Source: Polaribacter sp.
GTDB taxonomy: Bacteria; Bacteroidota; Bacteroidia; Flavobacteriales; Flavobacteriaceae
NCBI GenBank assembly: GCA_030731695.1
Contig: JANQTK010000374.1
Location: 1-8,566, forward strand
Reading direction: 5' to 3'
Length of the DNA stretch: 8,566 nucleotides
A model generated the notes under the pieces. The model was given only the letters and a program-made list of their open reading frames with translations, did no database searches and was not told where the DNA came from. Each line of letters begins with the position of its first letter. Within the stretch, counting starts at the first letter, position 1. Both the position numbers and the translations under genes were made by a program. Below, piece after piece: positions 1 to 6,039 of the stretch.

Positions 1-21
1 TGAAGTCTTTGTGTTTTTCTC

Positions 22-42
22 AAAAAAGGAATCCTCTTTTTT
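22..42. terminator. weak terminator-like hairpin
   Basis: A run of six A plus GG (22-29) can pair with CC (33-34) and six T (37-42), leaving an AAT loop and a two-base bulge. The arrangement of A-tract, short GC core and T-tract resembles the two clear bidirectional terminators elsewhere in this window. The GC core here is only two base pairs, so this is a tentative call. It could end a gene lying to the left of the window. Confidence 0.25.
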
Positions 43-94
43 AAAATTCAATAATTTTCAACGCTAAAATATTTTAGAAATTCGTTTCTTTCGC

Positions 95-102
95 TATCTT
101 TG
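95..102 (+). promoter_or_regulatory. Bacteroidota -7 promoter element for the lyase gene
   Basis: TATCTTTG is a perfect match to TAnnTTTG, the -7 element read by the Bacteroidota primary sigma factor. No clean TTG is present 17-20 bases upstream; only a T-rich TTTTAG lies near 72-77, so the -33 element is weak. Only six bases separate the element from the ATG at 109, so a transcript from this promoter would have almost no leader. It also argues against the in-frame TTG at 100, which lies inside the element, as a start codon. Confidence 0.55.
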
Positions 103-108
103 ATTTCG

Positions 109-963
109 ATGAAACAAGTCAAAATCATAGAATGTCCAAGAGATGCCATGCAGGGCATTAAAAGCCATTTTATTCCTACTGAAAAAAAAGCATTATACAT
201 CAATTCCCTGCTGAATGTTGGTTTTGATACCATTGATTTTGGCAGTTTTGTATCGCCTAAAGCCATACCTCAAATGCGCGATACTGCTGAAGTTTTATCA
301 CTCTTAGATTTGTCAAGAACGCAAACCAAATTATTGGCAATTGTAGCAAATACAAGAGGAGCAAGTGATGCTTCGCAATTTGAAGAAATCAATTATTTGG
401 GCTATCCTTTTTCTATTTCCGAAAATTTTCAGATGCGAAATACACACAAAACCATTGAGGAATCTATAGAAACTTTGGATGAAATCCTAGAAATCTCCAT
501 CAAAACAAATAAAGAAGTTGTTGCTTATTTGTCTATGGGTTTTGGAAATCCGTATGGAGATCCTTGGAATGTTGATATTGTTGGAAAATGGACAGAAAAA
601 CTCGCTAAAATGGGTGTAAAAATTTTATCATTGTCTGATACAATTGGCAGTTCAACTCCTGAAATCATTGACTATTTATTCTCGAATTTAATTTCTCAAT
701 ATCCAAAAATTGAATTTGGTGCGCATTTGCATACAACCCCAGATTCTTGGTTCGAAAAAGTAAATGCAGCATTCAAAGCAGGTTGTGTTCGTTTTGATGG
801 GGCTATCAAAGGATATGGTGGTTGCCCAATGGCAAAAGATGATTTGACAGGAAACATGCCCACTGAAAAATTATTGAGTTATTTTACAGCTCAAAAAGCC
901 AATACCAATATAAAACCCATGAGTTTTGAAAGTGCTTACAACAAAGCCTTAGAAATATTCTGA
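109..963 (+). CDS. mvaB: hydroxymethylglutaryl-CoA lyase family protein
   Basis: Likely cleaves 3-hydroxy-3-methylglutaryl-CoA to acetoacetate and acetyl-CoA, the last step of leucine breakdown, as a soluble metal-dependent TIM-barrel enzyme of the HMGL-like family. The protein is 284 residues, close to the usual 290-300. Family landmarks are R11-D12 near the N-terminus (PRDAMQG), the SFVSPK..PQM block at 46-56, D177 in LSDTIG, the metal-binding H206-x-H208, and the active-site C239 in GGCP followed by GN at 248-249. Several positions differ from the mammalian and proteobacterial enzymes. The residue equivalent to the catalytic glutamate before SFVSPK is D43, the sequence after HxH is TTPDSW rather than DTYGQ, and the C239-N249 loop is one residue longer. 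I recall the same pattern in flavobacterial annotations of this enzyme, but the substrate is inferred. The ATG at 109 is chosen because it begins the conserved region; an in-frame TTG at 100 overlaps the promoter. The next gene starts one base after the stop. The symbol follows family naming only. Confidence 0.82.
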   Translation: MKQVKIIECPRDAMQGIKSHFIPTEKKALYINSLLNVGFDTIDFGSFVSPKAIPQMRDTAEVLSLLDLSRTQTKLLAIVANTRGASDASQFEEINYLGYPFSISENFQMRNTHKTIEESIETLDEILEISIKTNKEVVAYLSMGFGNPYGDPWNVDIVGKWTEKLAKMGVKILSLSDTIGSSTPEIIDYLFSNLISQYPKIEFGAHLHTTPDSWFEKVNAAFKAGCVRFDGAIKGYGGCPMAKDDLTGNMPTEKLLSYFTAQKANTNIKPMSFESAYNKALEIF

Positions 964-964
964 T

Positions 965-2470
965 ATGAAAAATCCGAGATTACTATTACTTTTCTTTTCG
1001 ATATTATTCCTTTTTTCTTGCGTAAAAGATGATGAGAAAATAGATTTTACATTCATGCAACTCAATGATGTTTATGAAATTGCACCTATCCAAGGAGGAG
1101 AATTTGGAGGAATGGCAAGAGTGGAAACATTGCATAAACAGTTGTTGCAAGAAAATAAAAATACCTTGTTAGTGATGGCAGGTGATTTTTTAAATCCGTC
1201 ATTGTTAGGAACTTTAAAGGTTGATAATGAGCGAGTTTATGGAAGACAAATGATTGAAGTAATGAATGCCATGAAGTTTGATGTAGTTGCATTTGGTAAT
1301 CATGAGTTTGATTTATCACAAAACGATTTACAAAAAAGATTGAATGAAAGTAATTTTCCTTGGATTTCATCCAATGTAAAATTGGTTTCAGAAAAAGATA
1401 CCTTATCATTTTACAAACAGAAAAATGGTGTGAAAGTACCTTTGCAAGATACTTTTATCAAAGAGTTTGAAGATGAAGATGGGACAAAAATAAAAGTTGG
1501 ATTTATTAGTGTGTGTATTCCTTCTAATCCAAAAGAATATGTTCATTATGAAAATATGTTCGATAAAGCAAGAGACTCATACAATCTTTTAAAAGACAGT
1601 GTTGATGTGGTTTTTGGATTGACACATGTAAAAATTGTAAACGATAAAAGAATCGCAAAATTATTACCCAACATTCCTTTAATTATGGGTGGTCATGAGC
1701 ACACAAATAGCTCTGTAAAAGTGGGTAATGTGTTGATTACAAAAGCGGATGCAAATGCCAAAACAGTGTATGTTCATCGAATTTCATTTGACAAAAAAAC
1801 AAAGAAAGCAACCGTTATTTCGGAGTTGAAAGAAATCAATAAAGGCCTCAAGGAAGATGAAAAAGTGGGAAAAATTGTGGGGAAATGGCAAACAATTTTA
1901 TCAGAGAACATCAAAAAAATTATTGACAATCCAAACGAAATTATTTACAATGCCAATCCAGGATTGGATGGTAGAGACACTCCAATTCGAAGTGAACAAA
2001 CCAATTTAGGAATTCTGATCACAAAATCTATGTCTTATTCGTTTGATGATGAGGTAGATTGTGCTTTGGTGAATGGAGGTTCCATTCGTATTGATGATGT
2101 TTTATTAGGTAATATAACTCCTATTGACATTTTTAGAGTGTTACCTTATGGTGGTGCTATTTTAAAAGTGCAAATCAAAGGAAGATTACTGAAAAGAGTG
2201 TTGGATTATGGCGTTTTAGCAGCTGGGACAGGTGCTTATTTACAACGATTCAATGCAGAGAAAGTAGGTGTGCAGTGGCTTATCAAAGGAAAAAAATTAG
2301 ATATTCAAAAAACATATACAGTAGCATTTTCTGACTATTTATTAAAAGGTTTTGACATCCCTTTTTTATCAGAAGAGAATAAAGAGGTAATTGCAGTGTA
2401 TCAACCAAATTCAGACGAATTAGCTTTCGACATTAGAAAAGCTGTCGTAGCATTTTTGAAAAACCAATAA
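965..2470 (+). CDS. lipoprotein 5'-nucleotidase / metallophosphatase, probably surface-exposed
   Basis: Predicted to hydrolyse phosphate from nucleotides or related phosphoesters outside the cytoplasm, in the UshA/5'-nucleotidase family. It has 501 residues. Residues 1-19 form a lipoprotein signal peptide with a hydrophobic core and a lipobox ending in LFSC, so C19 would be the lipidated residue. The next residues are VKDDE, resembling the KDDE-type export signal of surface lipoproteins in Bacteroidota. The metallophosphatase domain (about 27-280) shows ND35VY, GD74, GN112-H113-EFD, TH221 and GGH244-E-H246. The C-terminal 5'-nucleotidase domain (about 320-480) shows R342..E..NLG, NGGSIR (370-375) and LPYGG (393-397), which form the substrate site in relatives. 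The first metal motif reads D-V-Y, where UshA has D-x-H. It starts one base after the lyase stop with no separate promoter or Shine-Dalgarno, so it is probably co-transcribed and translationally coupled. No functional link to the lyase is obvious. Substrate specificity cannot be read from the sequence. Confidence 0.85.
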   Translation: MKNPRLLLLFFSILFLFSCVKDDEKIDFTFMQLNDVYEIAPIQGGEFGGMARVETLHKQLLQENKNTLLVMAGDFLNPSLLGTLKVDNERVYGRQMIEVMNAMKFDVVAFGNHEFDLSQNDLQKRLNESNFPWISSNVKLVSEKDTLSFYKQKNGVKVPLQDTFIKEFEDEDGTKIKVGFISVCIPSNPKEYVHYENMFDKARDSYNLLKDSVDVVFGLTHVKIVNDKRIAKLLPNIPLIMGGHEHTNSSVKVGNVLITKADANAKTVYVHRISFDKKTKKATVISELKEINKGLKEDEKVGKIVGKWQTILSENIKKIIDNPNEIIYNANPGLDGRDTPIRSEQTNLGILITKSMSYSFDDEVDCALVNGGSIRIDDVLLGNITPIDIFRVLPYGGAILKVQIKGRLLKRVLDYGVLAAGTGAYLQRFNAEKVGVQWLIKGKKLDIQKTYTVAFSDYLLKGFDIPFLSEENKEVIAVYQPNSDELAFDIRKAVVAFLKNQ

Positions 2471-2501
2471 AAAAAAGCTTCACAATTTGTGAAGCTTTTT
2501 T
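2471..2501. terminator. bidirectional intrinsic terminator
   Basis: A perfect hairpin has stem GCTTCAC (2477-2483), loop AATTT and stem GTGAAGC (2489-2495). It is flanked by an A-tract on the left (2471-2476) and a T-tract on the right (2496-2501), so it works as a U-tailed terminator on either strand. It sits immediately after the nucleotidase stop and 18 bases from the stop of the convergent helicase, and would end both transcripts. Confidence 0.9.
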
Positions 2502-2519
2502 ACTTTTTAAGATAAAATA

Positions 2520-4328
2520 TTATTTTCTTTTTCTACCAAATCCGCCTGCTTTTTTATCTACAGAAGTTTTTGGACGATCACTAAATTTTCTATCTGTTCT
2601 TTTTCTTCCACCAAAATCTGCTCCTTTTTTAGCAGCACCATCATCACTTCTGCGTCTTCCAAAACCACCGTCTTTTTTAGCAAATGGTTTTTTACCATCT
2701 CTTCTTTCATTGCCTGAACGTTCTTTTTTAGTGATTTCAATATTCACTGTTCGACCTTCAAAATCAGGTTGGTTACTTGCAAATGCTTCTAAAGTTTTCT
2801 CTTCGAAGTTTTTATCAATTTCGAAAAATGAAAAAGTATCTAAGATATCAATAGCTCCAATTTCAATTTTATTACCAATATTTTGGTCATTGATCAATCC
2901 AATCAATTTTGCAGGATTTAAACTGTCTTTTCTACCAATATTGATGAAGAAACGTGTCATATTATCGCTAGTAGACCTTGTTGCTCTAGAGGAATCTCTT
3001 GACAAATCATTCAAATCTTTTGAATTTTCATAATACGATAAGAACGTGTTGAATTCAAGAGAAACAAATTTCTGAATCAATTCTTCTCTAGAAAAATCTT
3101 CTAATTTTTTATAAATACTTGGTAAAAACTCCTGAATTTCAGCTTCATTTACTACGGTATTTTTTACTCTGTCAATCAAGTGCATTAATTGACTTTCGCA
3201 AATTTCTTTTCCTGATGGAACTCTCGTTTCAATAAATTTTTTATTGATGATTTTTTCAATCGGTCTTAATTTGCTTTTCTCTTTATTGTTCACCAAAACC
3301 AATGAAATCCCTTTTTTCCCAGCTCTTCCTGTACGTCCACTTCTGTGGTTGTAATTTTCGATTTGGTCTGGTAATTTGTGATTGATAATGTGTGTTAAAT
3401 TATTTACATCAATTCCACGTGCAGCAACGTCAGTAGCAACTAACAATTGCACACTTTTATTGTGGAATTTATCCATCACAGAATCTCTTTGCGCTTGAGA
3501 CAAATCTCCATGCAATGCATCAGCATTATAACCGTCTTTGATTAATTTATCAGCAACTTCTTGAGTTTCTCTTCTTGTTCTACAGAAAATAATTCCATAA
3601 ATATCAGGATTTAAATCTGCAATTCTTTTTAAGGCAAGGTAACGTGTACTTTCGTTTACCAAATAATATTCGTGACTAACATTGTCTGAACTTTCATTCT
3701 TTTGACCAGAAGTAATCTCAACTGGTTTGGTCATGTAGTTTCTTGAAATAGCTTCAACTTCTGCTGGGAATGTTGCAGAAAACAACAACGTTTGTTTTGT
3801 TTTTGGAGTAACTTGTAAGATATTGTCTAAATCTTCTTTGAAACCCATATTCAACATTTCATCAGCTTCATCCAACACCAACCATTCTACATTGCCTAGT
3901 TTTAAAGCTCTTCTGTTGATTAAATCCAACGTTCTACCTGGAGTACCAACAATGATTTGCGCACCTTTGTTTAAAGAACGAATTTGTTCTTCCATACTTG
4001 CACCACCGTATACAGTAACTACTTTTAAATTTTTCAAATATTTTGAAAAATCTTGAATGTTTTTACCAATTTGAACAGCTAATTCTCTTGTTGGTGATAA
4101 AATAATCGCTTGTGTATTTGAATTATTTTCATCCACTAATTGTAAAATTGGCAAACTAAAAGCAGCAGTTTTTCCTGTTCCAGTTTGTGCGAAAGCTTTT
4201 AAATCGCTTTTTGAAGAAATAATTTGAGGAATTGCTTTTTCTTGAATTACTGTAGGATTTTCATATCCTAAATCTAATAATGCTCTTGTAATGGGTTCTT
4301 TCAAACCCAACTCTAAAAATGTTGACAT
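2520..4328 (-). CDS. deaD: DEAD-box ATP-dependent RNA helicase, DeaD/CsdA type
   Basis: Unwinds RNA duplexes using ATP. Relatives act in ribosome assembly, mRNA decay and cold adaptation. From the chosen start it has 602 residues. The core shows the Q motif (F4 and Q29), motif I AQTGTGKT (47-54), Ia PTREL (79-83), Ib TPGR (129-132), DEAD (153-156), SAT (184-186), motif IV IIFCRTR (246-252), motif V ATDVAARGID (298-307) and motif VI HRSGRTGR (328-335). Residues about 456-533 (from MTRFFINIGRKD) match the DbpA/CsdA-type RNA-binding domain. The last 70 residues are a disordered, basic tail with recurring GGFGRRR/GGRKR/GGFGRKRK patches, likely for nonspecific RNA contact. An in-frame GTG at 4349 would add seven residues (MNQKKHS). 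The ATG at 4328 is preferred because MSTFLELGLKEP begins the conserved Q-motif region. The gene has its own promoter about 100 bases upstream and converges on the nucleotidase. The deaD symbol rests on domain architecture; flavobacteria often carry several paralogues. Confidence 0.93.
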   Translation of the reverse strand: MSTFLELGLKEPITRALLDLGYENPTVIQEKAIPQIISSKSDLKAFAQTGTGKTAAFSLPILQLVDENNSNTQAIILSPTRELAVQIGKNIQDFSKYLKNLKVVTVYGGASMEEQIRSLNKGAQIIVGTPGRTLDLINRRALKLGNVEWLVLDEADEMLNMGFKEDLDNILQVTPKTKQTLLFSATFPAEVEAISRNYMTKPVEITSGQKNESSDNVSHEYYLVNESTRYLALKRIADLNPDIYGIIFCRTRRETQEVADKLIKDGYNADALHGDLSQAQRDSVMDKFHNKSVQLLVATDVAARGIDVNNLTHIINHKLPDQIENYNHRSGRTGRAGKKGISLVLVNNKEKSKLRPIEKIINKKFIETRVPSGKEICESQLMHLIDRVKNTVVNEAEIQEFLPSIYKKLEDFSREELIQKFVSLEFNTFLSYYENSKDLNDLSRDSSRATRSTSDNMTRFFINIGRKDSLNPAKLIGLINDQNIGNKIEIGAIDILDTFSFFEIDKNFEEKTLEAFASNQPDFEGRTVNIEITKKERSGNERRDGKKPFAKKDGGFGRRRSDDGAAKKGADFGGRKRTDRKFSDRPKTSVDKKAGGFGRKRK

Positions 4329-4329
4329 A

Positions 4330-4351
4330 CTGTGTTTTTTTTGATTCACAG
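4330..4351 (-). promoter_or_regulatory. hairpin immediately upstream of the helicase start
   Basis: In the helicase mRNA, CUGUG (4351-4347) can pair with CACAG (4334-4330). The loop is 12 nt and contains eight consecutive A, and the stem ends one base before the AUG at 4328. The five-pair stem is weak but sits where the 30S subunit must bind. It could present the A-rich loop to the ribosome or act as a temperature-sensitive gate. The alternative GTG start at 4349 lies inside the stem. Function is speculative. Confidence 0.3.
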
Positions 4352-4390
4352 ACGCCCACCTGCAAACCGATTGTTATAATTCGACTTGAT

Positions 4391-4416
4391 TTTAAACGAA
4401 ATAATCTCGTTTTAAA
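4391..4416 (-). repeat. inverted repeat at the 5' end of the helicase leader
   Basis: On the plus strand TTTAAACGA (4391-4399) and TCGTTTTAAA (4407-4416) are inverted copies separated by seven bases, with one unpaired T. In the helicase transcript the first arm starts only a few bases after the predicted transcription start, giving a 5'-end hairpin of six continuous pairs plus three or four more after the bulge. No U-tract follows in the minus direction, so it is not a terminator. It could be an mRNA-stabilising 5' hairpin or an operator. Confidence 0.35.
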
Positions 4417-4423
4417 AATCGTG

Positions 4424-4453
4424 CAAAGGTAATCTAAATAAAATAGAATGCAA
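4424..4453 (-). promoter_or_regulatory. promoter of the helicase gene
   Basis: Read on the minus strand there is TTG (4453-4451), a 19-base spacer, then TACCTTTG (4431-4424). Both Bacteroidota elements are present with normal spacing, making this the best-formed promoter in the window. Transcription would start near 4419, giving a leader of about 90 nt before the ATG at 4328. The -33 element lies 11 bases beyond the stop of the upstream lipoprotein gene, and no terminator separates the two, so read-through from that gene is also possible. Confidence 0.7.
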
Positions 4454-4464
4454 GTATTTGAAGA

Positions 4465-5859
4465 TTATTTTAATTTATTTAAATTTTCTAGGTATTCATC
4501 TAAGTTTGGTGACGATATTGAAGCATAGCCATTGATTACTTTTCCTTGTTTATTTACAAGGATAGCACGTGGCATTTTGGATGTTAAAAATTCGTTTGCA
4601 GCACTGTCATCTGACAAGTAAAATTGCGATTTGATATCCAGTTTTTCAATGCGTTCTGTTTTTACACCATCAATTTTGATAGGGATAAAACTAATATTTT
4701 GATAAGTATTTGATAAAAAGTTGATGCGAGAAACCAAATACGATTCTGATACATATTCAGGACTCCAAAAGAAAAGAAAAGTATTTTTACCTTTAATTAA
4801 ATCATGAATTGATCTTGGAGTATCTAAATAATCATTGATGTTAAATTCAGTCATTTTACTGTTTAACACAATTGATTTTGTATCATTGATAAGATTCCTT
4901 ACTTGATTTTTATCTTCTTCATCTGTGCTAAATTTCAAAAATTTATCAAAAGGTACTTCATTTAAATTACAACTGGATTTATTGAAAAAATGGCTTATTA
5001 TAGTTTGTTTTAAAAACGCATTTTTAGTGTCTTCGTGTGAAATTTTCTTATTGATTATTGTCAGCAAGTCTGAAGTAAAATTTGCTGAATAATTCTTTTT
5101 CATGGGTGCATATCCTAATGAATAGGTTTCATTATAAAGATGATTTCTTACGTATTTTGAAAATGGTGGATAATATATCAATGAATCGTCATCAATTTCT
5201 ACAGTTTTTCTATAATCATAAAAAGATTTATCAATTTCAGGAAGTTTATCAGATTCTGTCAATTTTGAATGAATCATTGGATATTTTTCCAAGCGAGCAT
5301 ATAAAGGATATGTCAAAGCAACTTTCAATACTTTTCTGTAACCATTACTTTCCTCAGGATGACTTTTTACATATTCATCATATAAGAAAAGTTTGTCCTT
5401 AATTAAGGAGTCAAATTTTTCTTTGAATTTTTTTGGATCTAACTTATTCAATTCATAAGTGCTGTTTGATTCTTTTTCCTCTTCTAAAAAACAGTCTACT
5501 AAAACATTATTTCGGTCTGCGCCTTTTCCTGCAAAAACGAGTGATTCATCAAAATCCCAGGTATTTAAGCGTAAAAGCAAACTGTCATTTGGTTGTAAAT
5601 ACATGTATTGATTTTCATATCCATGTGTAAAATAAAACAATCCTTCAGAGGCAATTTTTAATTCTCCAAAAAAATTATCGTTTTCGTCCAAATAAAAAGT
5701 ATCAATTGCTTGATCCATAGAATACAAAATAACATGATCCGATTTTGGGTGTATGATCTTTCCTCCAAAATAAGTATGAACTTCTTTCACTTCTGATTTA
5801 CAGTTGATTAAAGAAATTGAGATCGTTATGAATGCAAGATATTTTACGTATGTAAACAT
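4465..5859 (-). CDS. lipoprotein with redox-inactive thioredoxin/TlpA-like domain
   Basis: A 464-residue predicted lipoprotein of unknown specific function. Residues 1-20 are a signal peptide ending in LINC, with C20 as the lipid-anchored residue; KSEVKE follows, without a clear acidic surface-export signal. Residues about 28-125 are beta-rich (GGKIIHP..., YLQPNDSLLLRL, FAGKGADRNN) and resemble the DUF4369-like N-terminal domain of Bacteroidota TlpA-family proteins. The middle (about 126-340) is helical and charged. Residues about 345-464 look like a thioredoxin fold: a beta strand FLFFWSPEY at 361-369, a strand SFIPIKID (390-397), the cis-proline position MPRAILVNKQGKV (429-441), and a final helix. 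Where TlpA/ResA have WCxxC this protein has W365-SPEYV with no cysteine. Its only cysteines are C20, C123 and C297, so it should not be an oxidoreductase. The ATG at 5859 is supported by the signal peptide and by the promoter just upstream. A role in binding or scaffolding in the envelope is inference. Confidence 0.75.
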   Translation of the reverse strand: MFTYVKYLAFITISISLINCKSEVKEVHTYFGGKIIHPKSDHVILYSMDQAIDTFYLDENDNFFGELKIASEGLFYFTHGYENQYMYLQPNDSLLLRLNTWDFDESLVFAGKGADRNNVLVDCFLEEEKESNSTYELNKLDPKKFKEKFDSLIKDKLFLYDEYVKSHPEESNGYRKVLKVALTYPLYARLEKYPMIHSKLTESDKLPEIDKSFYDYRKTVEIDDDSLIYYPPFSKYVRNHLYNETYSLGYAPMKKNYSANFTSDLLTIINKKISHEDTKNAFLKQTIISHFFNKSSCNLNEVPFDKFLKFSTDEEDKNQVRNLINDTKSIVLNSKMTEFNINDYLDTPRSIHDLIKGKNTFLFFWSPEYVSESYLVSRINFLSNTYQNISFIPIKIDGVKTERIEKLDIKSQFYLSDDSAANEFLTSKMPRAILVNKQGKVINGYASISSPNLDEYLENLNKLK

Positions 5860-5883
5860 TTATTTATTTTACTATAGACAATA

Positions 5884-5891
5884 CAAATTTA
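5884..5891 (-). promoter_or_regulatory. -7 promoter element for the thioredoxin-like lipoprotein
   Basis: On the minus strand 5891-5884 reads TAAATTTG, a perfect TAnnTTTG. It is 24 bases before the ATG at 5859, giving a leader of about 20 nt. No TTG stands at the usual distance upstream, so the -33 element is weak or missing. It points away from the ABC-F promoter, making 5860-6039 a divergent promoter region. Confidence 0.5.
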
Positions 5892-5910
5892 AGTATTCAT
5901 AATAGCTATG

Positions 5911-5941
5911 ATTGTTAATGCGCTGTTAAAAAATCAACAAT
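5911..5941. repeat. short repeats in the divergent promoter region
   Basis: ATTGTT (5911-5916) and AACAAT (5936-5941) are inverted copies 19 bases apart. TGTTAA occurs twice in direct orientation at 5913-5918 and 5924-5929, with starts 11 bp apart, about one helical turn. The cluster lies between the two divergent -7 elements, where an operator would be expected. The repeats are short and AT-rich, so chance is a real explanation. Confidence 0.2.
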
Positions 5942-5995
5942 GCTTCCTTAAAAATTTCACGAAAAAAATCATCAAAAAGCATTTAAAATCAGGCC

Positions 5996-6023
5996 TTAAA
6001 AGTAAATCAAATTCGTACTTTTG
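5996..6023 (+). promoter_or_regulatory. promoter of the ABC-F gene
   Basis: TACTTTTG (6016-6023) is a perfect TAnnTTTG, followed by C as is common in this phylum. A TTA at 5996-5998, 17 bases upstream, is a poor substitute for the TTG -33 element. Transcription would start near 6028, leaving a leader of about 12 A/T-rich bases before the ATG at 6040 and no Shine-Dalgarno. The promoter lies inside an upstream extension of the open frame (from 5908), which shows that extension is not translated. Confidence 0.6.
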
Positions 6024-6039
6024 CACAAAATTTTACAAT

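Noticed and set aside
100..108. TTG start adding three residues to the lyase
   Set aside because: The TTG is the end of the TATCTTTG promoter element. The ATG at 109 fits the family start better.
1086..1409. Open frame of 107 codons on the minus strand inside the nucleotidase gene
   Set aside because: It is fully opposite a well-supported gene, has no recognisable domain, and no promoter is evident.
2710..3033. Open frame of 107 codons on the plus strand inside the helicase gene
   Set aside because: It is antisense to conserved helicase coding sequence, with a composition expected from the reverse of AT-rich codons.
4329..4349. GTG start adding seven residues to the RNA helicase
   Set aside because: The ATG at 4328 begins the conserved MSTFLELGLKEP segment. 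The GTG would sit inside a potential hairpin, and the extra residues MNQKKHS have no family support.
4391..4416. Inverted repeat upstream of the helicase considered as a terminator for the lipoprotein gene
   Set aside because: The stem is AT-rich and no U-tract follows it in the minus direction. It also lies downstream of the helicase promoter.
5082..5402. Open frame of 106 codons on the plus strand inside the thioredoxin-like lipoprotein gene
   Set aside because: It is antisense to a gene with a clear signal peptide and domain structure. There is no family resemblance or promoter.
5908..6039. A 44-codon N-terminal extension of the ABC-F reading frame
   Set aside because: It precedes the conserved family start, is lysine-rich with no recognisable domain, and contains the promoter element TACTTTTG. 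The start at 6040 is preferred.
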